NCBI GenBank assembly: GCA_029378245.1 | Contig: JARKIF010000388.1 | Coordinates: 1-22,526 of the forward strand | Reading direction: 5' to 3' | Source of the DNA: Roridomyces roridus | Taxonomy: Eukaryota > Basidiomycota > Agaricomycetes > Agaricales > Mycenaceae | DNA: 22,526 nt | In this document: positions 10,401 through 22,526 of the stretch, one piece after another | How the letters are laid out: every line of letters begins with the position of its first letter | Numbering within the stretch: the first letter of the stretch is position 1 | The notes under the pieces: generated by a model | What the model was told of the DNA's origin: nothing | Databases searched by the model: none | What the model saw: only the letters and a program-made list of their open reading frames with translations | Made by a program: the position numbers and the translations under genes

Positions 10401-10584
10401 GACTCGTGTCAGTGAGGTGGGCGTTTGCGTGTCTTGCGGGGGCTGCGTTCCTTCTGGGCTCGCGGAAGGCGTACTTGTGTTTGATGTTGCAAAGGTCGTT
10501 GTGGGGCTTGTTGTCCTGATTAGAGTTGGACCGAGGTATTGGGGGAGGGGGTCTTGGTCGCCTGCCGAGCGGCCGGTATCTTAG
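7463..10584 (+). CDS. BST1: GPI inositol-deacylase (PGAP1/Bst1 family)
   Basis: ER membrane lipase that removes the acyl chain from inositol of GPI anchors, needed for ER exit of GPI proteins. Exons read as 7463-7702, 7753-7909, 7961-8983, 9033-9169 (or 9177), 9213-9822, 9873-10343, 10393-10584. An N-terminal membrane anchor (about residues 3-24) is followed by the family block GCRMSYMYPSYV, the oxyanion region VPVLFIPGNAGSSRQVRS, and the lipase elbow GHSMGG with nucleophile Ser177. The second half is a multi-spanning membrane domain with recognisable blocks ISVDWSATLGRWASRY, LGNGGEPIFSVIAPLLLL, MTWLLPLAAPVLVVWVRTLA and GLTTPFDGDHF. Frame continuity fails or is doubtful at about 9170-9212, 9630-9670 and 10470-10485 (see findings); with one base added at each of the last two the gene encodes 943 residues. 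The 3' end VFDVAKVVVGLVV ... RVGPRYWG, stop 10582-10584, depends on the last correction; otherwise a stop occurs at 10517-10519. Confidence 0.93.
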
Positions 10585-11572
10585 GTCAGTGGATTCCGCT
10601 TCTACTTGATTCGCTTCTCACTTGCTTCTCACTCGATTTTTGTAGGAGGCTGTACATCGCACATCTATCTATCTACGTATTTCTATTTCGGGGTTTCTCT
10701 TGAGATTCTCATCATGCCCACAACTTTGGTCAGCATCCGCGGGTCCGTCAAAACCCGTGGCTATTTGGTGGCGCCCACAACCGCTAGCAGCCTCATGCAT
10801 TGTATCGTCTCCTCCGAGTCTCCCCACCTCCTATCGGCCACATTTAGTTCTCCAAGTTTTGGATTCCCGCCCCGATGTCTGTCAAGGAACTAGGCAGGTA
10901 AATCCTGATGTGAATCAGCTTCCATGGACGGGATTTTCACATCTCTAACGGCGGCCCGTATCAATAAAGGTAACTACATCGACCGAACGCCCGCCCCATA
11001 TAAATGAATATACAGAGTCGATATGAACGTTCTCAGAGATGTACACATTTTCTCGCTGCACAAGTAATAGCAAATCCATTCTGGTGCGACGGCCATCACT
11101 TGGATTGGGATGATTGATCGCAAGTAATAACAAACTTTTCTGAGAAATCGCAGTGGAGGAGGTGTGGATATTCTTCTGTTATGGTCCCGTTCACGGTCTT
11201 GCAAGAAACGGACCATCTTCCCGCAGACTTTGGGAAATTGTTGTTGAGCGTTCTTGTTGGCTGCTTCTCTATCCCCATTTGTCAATGTCTTCTACAAAGT
11301 ACAAACAATAAGCCTTGCTCGAAAAAATATGAGACGTGGCTCACAGGAAAGAAATCGTTATGCGTGTGCTAGAAATTCTAGTTTCAAGGCGGCCATCGCT
11401 ACAATAACTCTATTTCAAGGACAATACAACTGGGATGAACGAACCCAAATCGGGACAAGCGGTGACAAGCTCGTGTAACTGATGGCTAACTACCTGTTCT
11501 CGTCCCTCATCCAGCCTCTGGTCCTTTGAGGGGACCCCGTCCTCCAAGAAAAAAACCAGCCAGCTCGTCGAT
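10585..11572. other. Intergenic region between BST1 and KDM5, about 1 kb
   Basis: No gene can be supported. Open frames here (for example 10606-10893 and 11254-11478) have no recognisable motifs. A short near-direct repeat, CAAGTAATAGCAAA near 11060 and CAAGTAATAACAAA near 11121, is the only local structure noted. The right end should hold the KDM5 promoter and 5' UTR. Confidence 0.45.
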
Positions 11573-17546
<5,974 letters not shown>

Positions 17547-17601
17547 TCTTGATTTTTTTCTTCTCGCACCTCCTTGGTTTACATGCTGCTCGCTCTGTAT
17601 A

Positions 17602-17676
17602 TTTATTATTGTCCTACTGTGTTTTCAGCGCCCCAGATAAAATTACTGCCCTTGTACAACTACAACCAGGAATAAA
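17602..17676. terminator. Overlapping convergent 3' ends of KDM5 and the CorA gene
   Basis: A plus-strand AATAAA at 17671-17676 can serve KDM5 and lies about 10 bp from the stop codon of the opposing CorA gene. A minus-strand AATAAA (TTTATT at 17602-17607) can serve the CorA gene and lies within 60 bp of the KDM5 stop. The two 3' UTRs therefore probably overlap. The signals are common hexamers, so their assignment is inferred. Confidence 0.45.
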
Positions 17677-17685
17677 CAAGTAATA

Positions 17686-19835
17686 CTATCTTCTAGTGAC
17701 CATGAACCGATAAGTAGAGTATCCTCCGATGATGGCGATGGCAGCGAGTGCTGCGATGATGCACACGAACCAGGTGAAGCTCTCTTGGTCATCCTGCCCT
17801 GGGACATGTACGTTCATTCCCCATAAACCCGTTATCAGATTCATAGGAATGAGCACGGTACCAAGGGCAGTGAGCTTGGAGAGGACGTCGTTGATGTGAT
17901 TATTCGCATCCGTCATCTCGATGGAGATTTGTGCGAGGTAGTTGGAGTGCGAGCGCGACAGAATCTTTTCGTAGTGATTCAGATTCTGGGTCATCGTTAT
18001 AAGATGGTCCTGGATATCTGATAGATACAACCCCTGCGAGATCGTTCGTCAGTCAAGACGCAAGTCAGAACCTTGGAAGCACTCACGATATCAGACGTAG
18101 GCGCCACCCTCCAATGCTCGTTACATCTCTTTGCCAGCCCCTTGACGACGTCCGCCTTGTTCCCCATCAACCTCAACAGACCCATAACCTTCTTCCGACA
18201 CGTCCCGATCCTCCTCAACATATCACTCTGCTCCTTCTCCTTCAAAATCAACACAAGCTCGTCGATGCTATCGACTTCATACTCGATGCCTTGTATCAAC
18301 GGCCCAAAAGCATCGGTAATGTCGTCAATGAGGGCGTATGAGATCCAATCAGAAGTGACGCTGATGTAGTCTTTGAGCTGCTTGATGCGGCGGCGGACGT
18401 TTTGAGGGTGGGGCGTTGGTCGGAAGTGGAAGGAGAGTGTGCCCTCGCGGAAGACGATGATGTACATATTGAGCGGCTCGAGGTGCGTCGGGCTGTACGG
18501 GTCCTGGTCGAATGAACGGAAACAGACGAGGTAGTAGTTGCGGAAGAGCTCGATCTTTTCACGCGTTTCTTCCATTTGAATGTCCTCGGTTGTCAGCGGG
18601 TGGATGGAGAAAACCTTTTAGGGAGTTAACAGGTGAAGGAAAGAGACTTGGGACGCTTACCTTGCTGAGCATCTTCATCTCATCGTCTGTCGGGTTCTGT
18701 ACGTCCAGCCACCAAGTATTCGATTCCGAGTCAGTGTTGCTGTGCCGTGGATATCCGGCGAAATTGGATCGTGGTTTGTCGCCGTTTACTACAGGCGAAG
18801 GCCCAGGACGAACTGGTGGCCGATCGCGGTCTCGGGGAGTGCTCTCCTCTCGAGGTGGCGGGATCCCAGTGAAGAGATCGTTGAAAGTCTGCCCCTCTGC
18901 AGGGAGCTCGCTCAAACTCCTTGCGTGTATCGTAGCGGAGAGAGCGTTTGAGTAAAAGGAGAACCGGTACGGCCTGTCATGGCCGGTGTTGAGTATCCCC
19001 GGAATGCCAGACGTTGATTGAGCACCGCCGAAGGCAGGCGCGTGATCCCCGGTGTTTCCTTCAAACATAGCCAGCTTGCCACCCCCGCCTTTGCGATGGT
19101 GCCGCGGACGAGGGTTGCTGTGGCTCAACTTCCGTCGAGGAGACGCTCGTTGGGCGGAATCCGAGGGGTCTTCCTCAGCCCCCTCGAGATCCTGCGCGTC
19201 AGGCGCGACCGTCCGTGCACGCAAGGCACTCAGGTTGAATTTCGGAGATGCAAGGGATAGAAGTGCCTTTTCCGCCGCAGCAAACTCTTCCATGAGCGTA
19301 TAATCGAATTCCGAAACCGAGACATTGGGCTGATACGTCGGGAGGCCACCTGCGCCGGCACCAATAGGCGGGGTGGGGCACGGAGCTGGGAGTCGAGTAC
19401 GACCATTGACGGATCGTGTGCGGAGATGTGTTTAATGTCCACGAAGCTAGATGTTGTTGTGCCCATGCCCATGACCACGCTTTCTGGCCGTTCCTCTGCT
19501 GCCGTTCCCCCGCGGGCAATCTCAAGGTCAAGTTGCTCTTGAGTGGAGAATGGGGGAATACCGGCACCGCCGCCGTCTGAACCTCCTTCGGAAACGATAG
19601 TCTCTCGACGGGCGCGGGAGAGCTGCATAGCCATATCGACATCCATTGTACGCTGGCGCTCGAGGGATTGGGGGTCGCTAGGGTCCACTGAGCGTACAAG
19701 GGTGGGCGAATGCCGCGAGCGGGCCATGTCGCTTTCGCTGCGACTAATGCTCGTTCTGCGTCGCACCGGAGACCCTCCACGGATTGAAATGGGAGAGCTG
19801 GAGAGGACAACATCTTCCTGAGGGGGAGAGCTCAT
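17686..19835 (-). CDS. CorA-superfamily Mg2+ transporter (Alr1/Mnr2 type)
   Basis: Membrane transporter for Mg2+ at the plasma membrane (Alr) or vacuole (Mnr2). Minus-strand exons: 19835-18661, 18614-18087, 18033-17686. It has a long hydrophilic N-terminus (MSSPPQEDVVLSSSP), then the fungal block KHISAHDPSMVVLDSQL, YQPNVSVSEFDYTLMEEF and ASPKFNLSALRAR. The CorA core begins WWLDVQNPTDDEMKMLSKVF and continues with IHPLTTEDIQMEETREKIEL. Two C-terminal membrane helices (LGTVLIPMNLITGLWGMN; SFTWFVCIIAALAAIAIIGG) flank the signature GMN with the loop VHVPGQDDQE. Near 19375-19385 the frame changes between DSQL and GAGAGGLPTYQPNV. Adding one base gives 2052 nt (683 residues); a 35-nt in-frame intron (GTGCCC...GCGCAG) is a weaker alternative. 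Introns 18615-18660 and 18034-18086 are canonical. Alr1 versus Mnr2 cannot be decided by eye. Confidence 0.93.
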
Positions 19836-20372
19836 GGGAGATAAAACTTGAGCGTTAAATAAACGCTGGCGACGTGGCTGATTTGACGAACGTGCACGTC
19901 GAGCAGTCGAGCACAAGACTAAGAATCGAGGTGGGCTCGAAAACTGGGCCTGCAGAGACGCTCAGCCAGTGCACTGAGAAGAGAGATGATATGACGAACA
20001 GAACCAGGGGTTGTCGGAAAAGATGTAGATGGATGGAAGGCGTCAAGGCGGTCTGAAGGAGTAACGGTCTGAAGGAGTAATTCGTCGCCGTTCTGGCACA
20101 GGGACTGAGAGGAGGGCGGTGGTGGCTCCGACTTTTCGATGACGGCGATTACATGCGATCGAAAGTTTTTCTCTTGTTTGCGCCGAGGCTCCCATCTGTG
20201 ATCTCCTCCGCGTCCAACAACTGTCTTGCAGATACAAGAAGTGGGAGGGACTGGAAACTCATGGCCTCTCTACATAAAACAAAGACGTCGGCATATTCCG
20301 TTTAGGCCGACAATGACAACGAGTCACTGAGTGTTCCAACGTTCAACGTTCGACCCGCTCCCTGGCTCCAAC
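19836..20372. promoter_or_regulatory. Divergent intergenic region between the CorA and F-box genes
   Basis: About 540 bp between two divergently oriented start codons, so it should contain both promoters. On the plus side TACATAAAAC (about 20270-20279) is a TATA-like site roughly 100 bp upstream of the F-box ATG. The region also holds a 16-bp tandem repeat at 20049-20080. No gene is seen. Confidence 0.5.
20049..20080. repeat. Perfect 16-bp tandem duplication
   Basis: The unit CGGTCTGAAGGAGTAA occurs twice head to tail (20049-20064 and 20065-20080) inside the divergent promoter region. It may be a duplicated protein-binding site or a simple replication-slippage duplication. Confidence 0.9.
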
Positions 20373-21503
20373 ATGCCTGCACCAGAACTCCCGACCGAGA
20401 TTCTTCTGAACATTTTCAAACAAGCTATTGACAGTGGGCCATTCGAGCCAGGCGGAACCGCGATGGCCCTGGCGTTATCGCAAGTGTGTGCCGCTTGGAG
20501 GGCCGTTGCCCTCGATTGTCCGGAATTCTGGAGACACATCCGCCTCTCCTCAGCGTCTTCCTTATCCAAACTGGCCGAACTTTCATCCCGAAGCCAAGGC
20601 GGGCACATCTCAGTGGCAATGGACCATAGGCAGCCGTCTCCGACTCGCACCATCACTCACCAATGGTCATTGCTGAACAGCCTAACCGGTCACCGCGAAC
20701 GCATTCACACTTTGAGTGTGATCGCGCCAATCCGTGTCCTCGACCTTCTCTCATCCGTCTTGTTTCGGGCAAGGCACGATTGGCCCCACCTCAGGTGTCT
20801 CAACATCGCGCAGGGATATCCCTCGCGTACTGAGACAGCAGAGTTGTGGAACATCGGGGTGACCGACTGGCGGCATTTGCTTCCCAGTCTCGATCGTCTT
20901 TCCATCGTCGGCGTAACCCCAACCCTATACGATTACGAGCTCCGTCTGAAAGAGCTCCATGTCAAGGAAAGCGACTACTTCACACTTGCGCGACATAGCC
21001 CTACAGAGTCGGACTATGGCGTGCGATTCACTTCCTACTTTCGGGAGATTCAGAAGCTCAGCATCGTCTCCTCTCCACTTCCACCGCACTTCAATTATGG
21101 ACGCCCTGTGGACACAACCATTACCTCCCTCACTCTTTCGCATCTCCGCTCCGTGGACAACCCTCCCGGTGTCCTCGCACATTTCCTGGCCATGCTCCGC
21201 ATGCCCGCCCTCGAGCACCTCATGATCCACCACCTGCACGGACACCTCCAGGACGAGTTTTTACGTTGGGTGGCAGCCGCCAACGACCCATGGCCATCCC
21301 TGCGCCATGCGGATTTCGAATCATTGGTCCTAGATGCCCAGGTTCTCAGGGCATTGGAGTCGGTCGATAAGCTCCGCATCGTTGATGGCGATGTGAATCG
21401 CATTCTGCAGATTCTGGAGGCGGATGCGGGTCTTTGTCCCAAGATTGACGAGATTGACGCTGGAGATGAAGTTGGAGTGTTGCAGATTCCGGGTAGGAGT
21501 TGA
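20373..21503 (+). CDS. F-box domain protein
   Basis: Probable substrate-recognition subunit of an SCF ubiquitin ligase; it would bind Skp1 through the F-box. Single exon, 376 residues. The N-terminal F-box is clear: LPTEILLNIFKQAI, then ALSQVCAAWRAVALDCPEFW (about residues 6-52), the arrangement found in the large Agaricomycete F-box families. The rest is a leucine-rich, irregular region (HLRCLNIAQG, LPSLDRLSIVGV, ITSLTLSHL, PALEHLMIHHLHG) compatible with degenerate leucine-rich repeats. The start is the ATG at 20373; an upstream in-frame GTG exists but is not a credible fungal start. No intron or frame break is needed. The target protein is unknown; these families expand rapidly and orthology is hard to assign. 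Confidence 0.9.
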   Translation: MPAPELPTEILLNIFKQAIDSGPFEPGGTAMALALSQVCAAWRAVALDCPEFWRHIRLSSASSLSKLAELSSRSQGGHISVAMDHRQPSPTRTITHQWSLLNSLTGHRERIHTLSVIAPIRVLDLLSSVLFRARHDWPHLRCLNIAQGYPSRTETAELWNIGVTDWRHLLPSLDRLSIVGVTPTLYDYELRLKELHVKESDYFTLARHSPTESDYGVRFTSYFREIQKLSIVSSPLPPHFNYGRPVDTTITSLTLSHLRSVDNPPGVLAHFLAMLRMPALEHLMIHHLHGHLQDEFLRWVAAANDPWPSLRHADFESLVLDAQVLRALESVDKLRIVDGDVNRILQILEADAGLCPKIDEIDAGDEVGVLQIPGRS

Positions 21504-21822
21504 GTCGAGGTGCGTATATTTTATCTGGACTGAGCTGGATTAACGGGACAGCTACATACCCTCCGAGTCTTCCAGTGTATTCAAATTCTGTATACGTATC
21601 ATTGAGCAGTTAATACACGAACTACATGGGAGCAGTCATTGTAAGGAGGAGGAGGTGCACAGAGGACGACGATGAGATTGCGGTTATGTGGTTCAAGCGC
21701 CCACAGTCACTCGGTCACAGTGACTTGTTCCCGACCACCATCACATCGTGCGCCCACTCGCTCCACACTTGACTCGTCACTGACCCTCGGCTTAGAACTC
21801 ACCTATATAACTGAAGAAAAAG
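21504..21822. promoter_or_regulatory. Upstream region of the CCHC gene with TGAC/GTCA half-sites
   Basis: About 320 bp with no gene. It contains an inverted repeat AGTCACT (21705-21711) / AGTGACT (21719-21725) with a 7-nt spacer, and TGACTCGTCA at 21770-21779, which combine bZIP-like half-sites (TGAC, GTCA; the core TGACTC resembles a Gcn4/AP-1 site). A TATA-like CTATATAAC lies only about 20 bp before the ATG, too close to be a normal TATA box for it. Confidence 0.4.
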
Positions 21823-22526
21823 ATGTCCGGCGCGAGAGGATGCTTCAACTGCGGAGGATGTGCGTTGTCGTTGTCGTCTCGTCTCTTTTCTTTCTCTTTC
21901 GTTACAATTACACCTGGGGGCGTTGCTGACGATGTTTTCGATCTTTTTCTCTCATCCCATCCCATCCATATACGTGTCGGTGTCGTCGGTCCACAAAATT
22001 TGCTACCTGTCGCGTCGTGTCGTCGTGCGGGGGGTGAATATACTCTCTTGTCCACACCCACAAACTCTCGTGCTGCGCTTTGAAATTGTGCCCACCACCA
22101 CCCAGTTGGTCACCAAGCGTCGTCGTGCCCCAAGGCCGGCACTCTACCTGGTAGCTATTCTTGCTCTTTTTTTTGGTCGTCGGGGGTGATGAGGTATGCT
22201 GCGTAGCTATAACTGTGGGTCCCTTTCTCCTTGAACGCGTCCTCCGTGCTTACCACGCTCCCGCAGGTGGCCTCGAGGGTCACGTATCGCGTGACTGCAC
22301 CGCGGAGGCCAAGGCCAAGACGTGCTACAAGTGCGGATTGGAGGGACACATCGTACGTCTATCCTGCCTTCTCCCCATTGCTCTCAATGCTAACGTTGCG
22401 ATAGTCCCGCGACTGCCCCGACGCACAGAGCAGTGGGGGCGGATTTTCCTCGAGCGGTGGAGGTGCGAGTGCCGAGTGCTACCGCTGTGGCAAGGTCGGC
22501 ACATTGCACGTTCTGCCCTGAAGCGG
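21823..22526 (+). CDS. GIS2: CCHC zinc-knuckle nucleic-acid-binding protein (Gis2/Byr3/CNBP type), 3' end missing
   Basis: Small protein of tandem CCHC zinc knuckles that binds single-stranded nucleic acids and acts in mRNA translation and stress granules in yeast. Exons read as 21823-21859, 22106-22150, 22207-22214, 22267-22352, 22405 to the window end. Knuckle 1 spans exons 1-2 (CFNCGGFGHQASSC), knuckle 2 spans exons 2-4 (CYNCGLEGHVSRDC), knuckle 3 spans exons 4-5 (CYKCGLEGHISRDC), and knuckle 4 begins CYRCGKVG at the edge; a Gly/Ser linker (SSGGGFSSSGGGAS) separates 3 and 4. The first intron is 246 nt, the longest in the window. Exon 3 is only 8 nt. Three missing bases are suspected: about 22144 (CTC should be CTCC), about 22500 and about 22513; without them knuckle 4 ends in a premature stop at 22519-22521. 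The gene continues beyond the window. Confidence 0.85.
22207..22214 (+). other. GIS2: 8-nt microexon of the CCHC gene
   Basis: The bases CTATAACT between TAG (22204-22206) and the donor GTGGGT (22215) supply Tyr-Asn and parts of the two cysteine codons of knuckle 2. They link TG from exon 2 and GT from exon 4 so that the exact CX2CX4HX4C spacing results. The call rests on knuckle spacing and assumes one base is missing in exon 2. Confidence 0.6.

Noticed and set aside
10606..10893. Possible small gene downstream of BST1
   Set aside because: Low-complexity Ser/Ile/Phe translation without a domain; likely 3' UTR or intergenic.
20331..20372. Extending the F-box protein upstream by 14 codons
   Set aside because: The first codon there is GTG, not ATG; the F-box begins just after the ATG at 20373.
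21803..21812. CTATATAACT as TATA box of the CCHC gene
   Set aside because: It is only about 11-20 bp before the ATG, leaving no room for a transcription start upstream of the start codon.

Overview
The window is a piece of a filamentous fungal genome, most likely an Agaricomycete (Basidiomycota). The evidence is dense small introns of about 41-56 nt with GTATGT/GTAAGT/GTGCGT-type donors, very short exons, a GC-moderate base composition, and a gene set (14-3-3, sedolisin, Bst1/PGAP1, KDM5, Mnr2/Alr-type CorA, F-box, Gis2/Byr3-type CCHC protein) whose proteins read as basidiomycete-like. A closer placement (for example Cantharellales/Ceratobasidiaceae, whose genes are equally intron-rich) is only a guess.

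Layout, left to right. 112-402: a 291-bp non-coding foldback element with 24-bp terminal inverted repeats and several nested hairpins (MITE-like). 599-1642 (+): NmrA-like NAD(P)-binding protein, 3 exons, one suspected missing base. 2149-4798 (+): secreted sedolisin (S53) protease in 18 exons, with two GC-AG introns and several 16-37 nt exons; the reconstruction gives exactly 600 residues. About 1.3 kb without a gene. 6312-7243 (+): 14-3-3 protein with a 5' UTR intron ending at the ATG. 7463-10584 (+): GPI inositol-deacylase. About 1 kb without a gene. 11573-17546 (+): KDM5/JARID1 histone H3K4 demethylase. 17686-19835 (-): CorA-superfamily magnesium transporter, convergent with KDM5 and sharing its 3' region. 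20373-21503 (+): single-exon F-box protein. 21823 to the window end (+): CCHC zinc-knuckle protein, cut off by the edge.

The genes do not form a pathway or metabolite cluster. Most are conserved housekeeping or regulatory genes: phosphopeptide adaptor, ER GPI-anchor remodelling, chromatin, Mg2+ transport, RNA binding. They are interspersed with more variable ones (secreted protease, NmrA-like, F-box). I see no CRISPR, phage or other prokaryotic system and no tRNA or rRNA.

The most striking pattern is a series of one-base frame breaks at places where protein conservation continues in another frame. There is 1 in the NmrA gene, 1-3 in BST1, 7 within about 960 bp of the KDM5 JmjC region plus one near its C-terminus, 1 in the CorA gene and 3 in the CCHC gene. 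Many fall in short homopolymers. The 18-exon sedolisin, the 14-3-3 gene, the F-box gene and the 2.4-kb KDM5 exon have none. Draft-assembly indel error is the leading explanation; real inactivation of the demethylase is the more exciting but less likely one.
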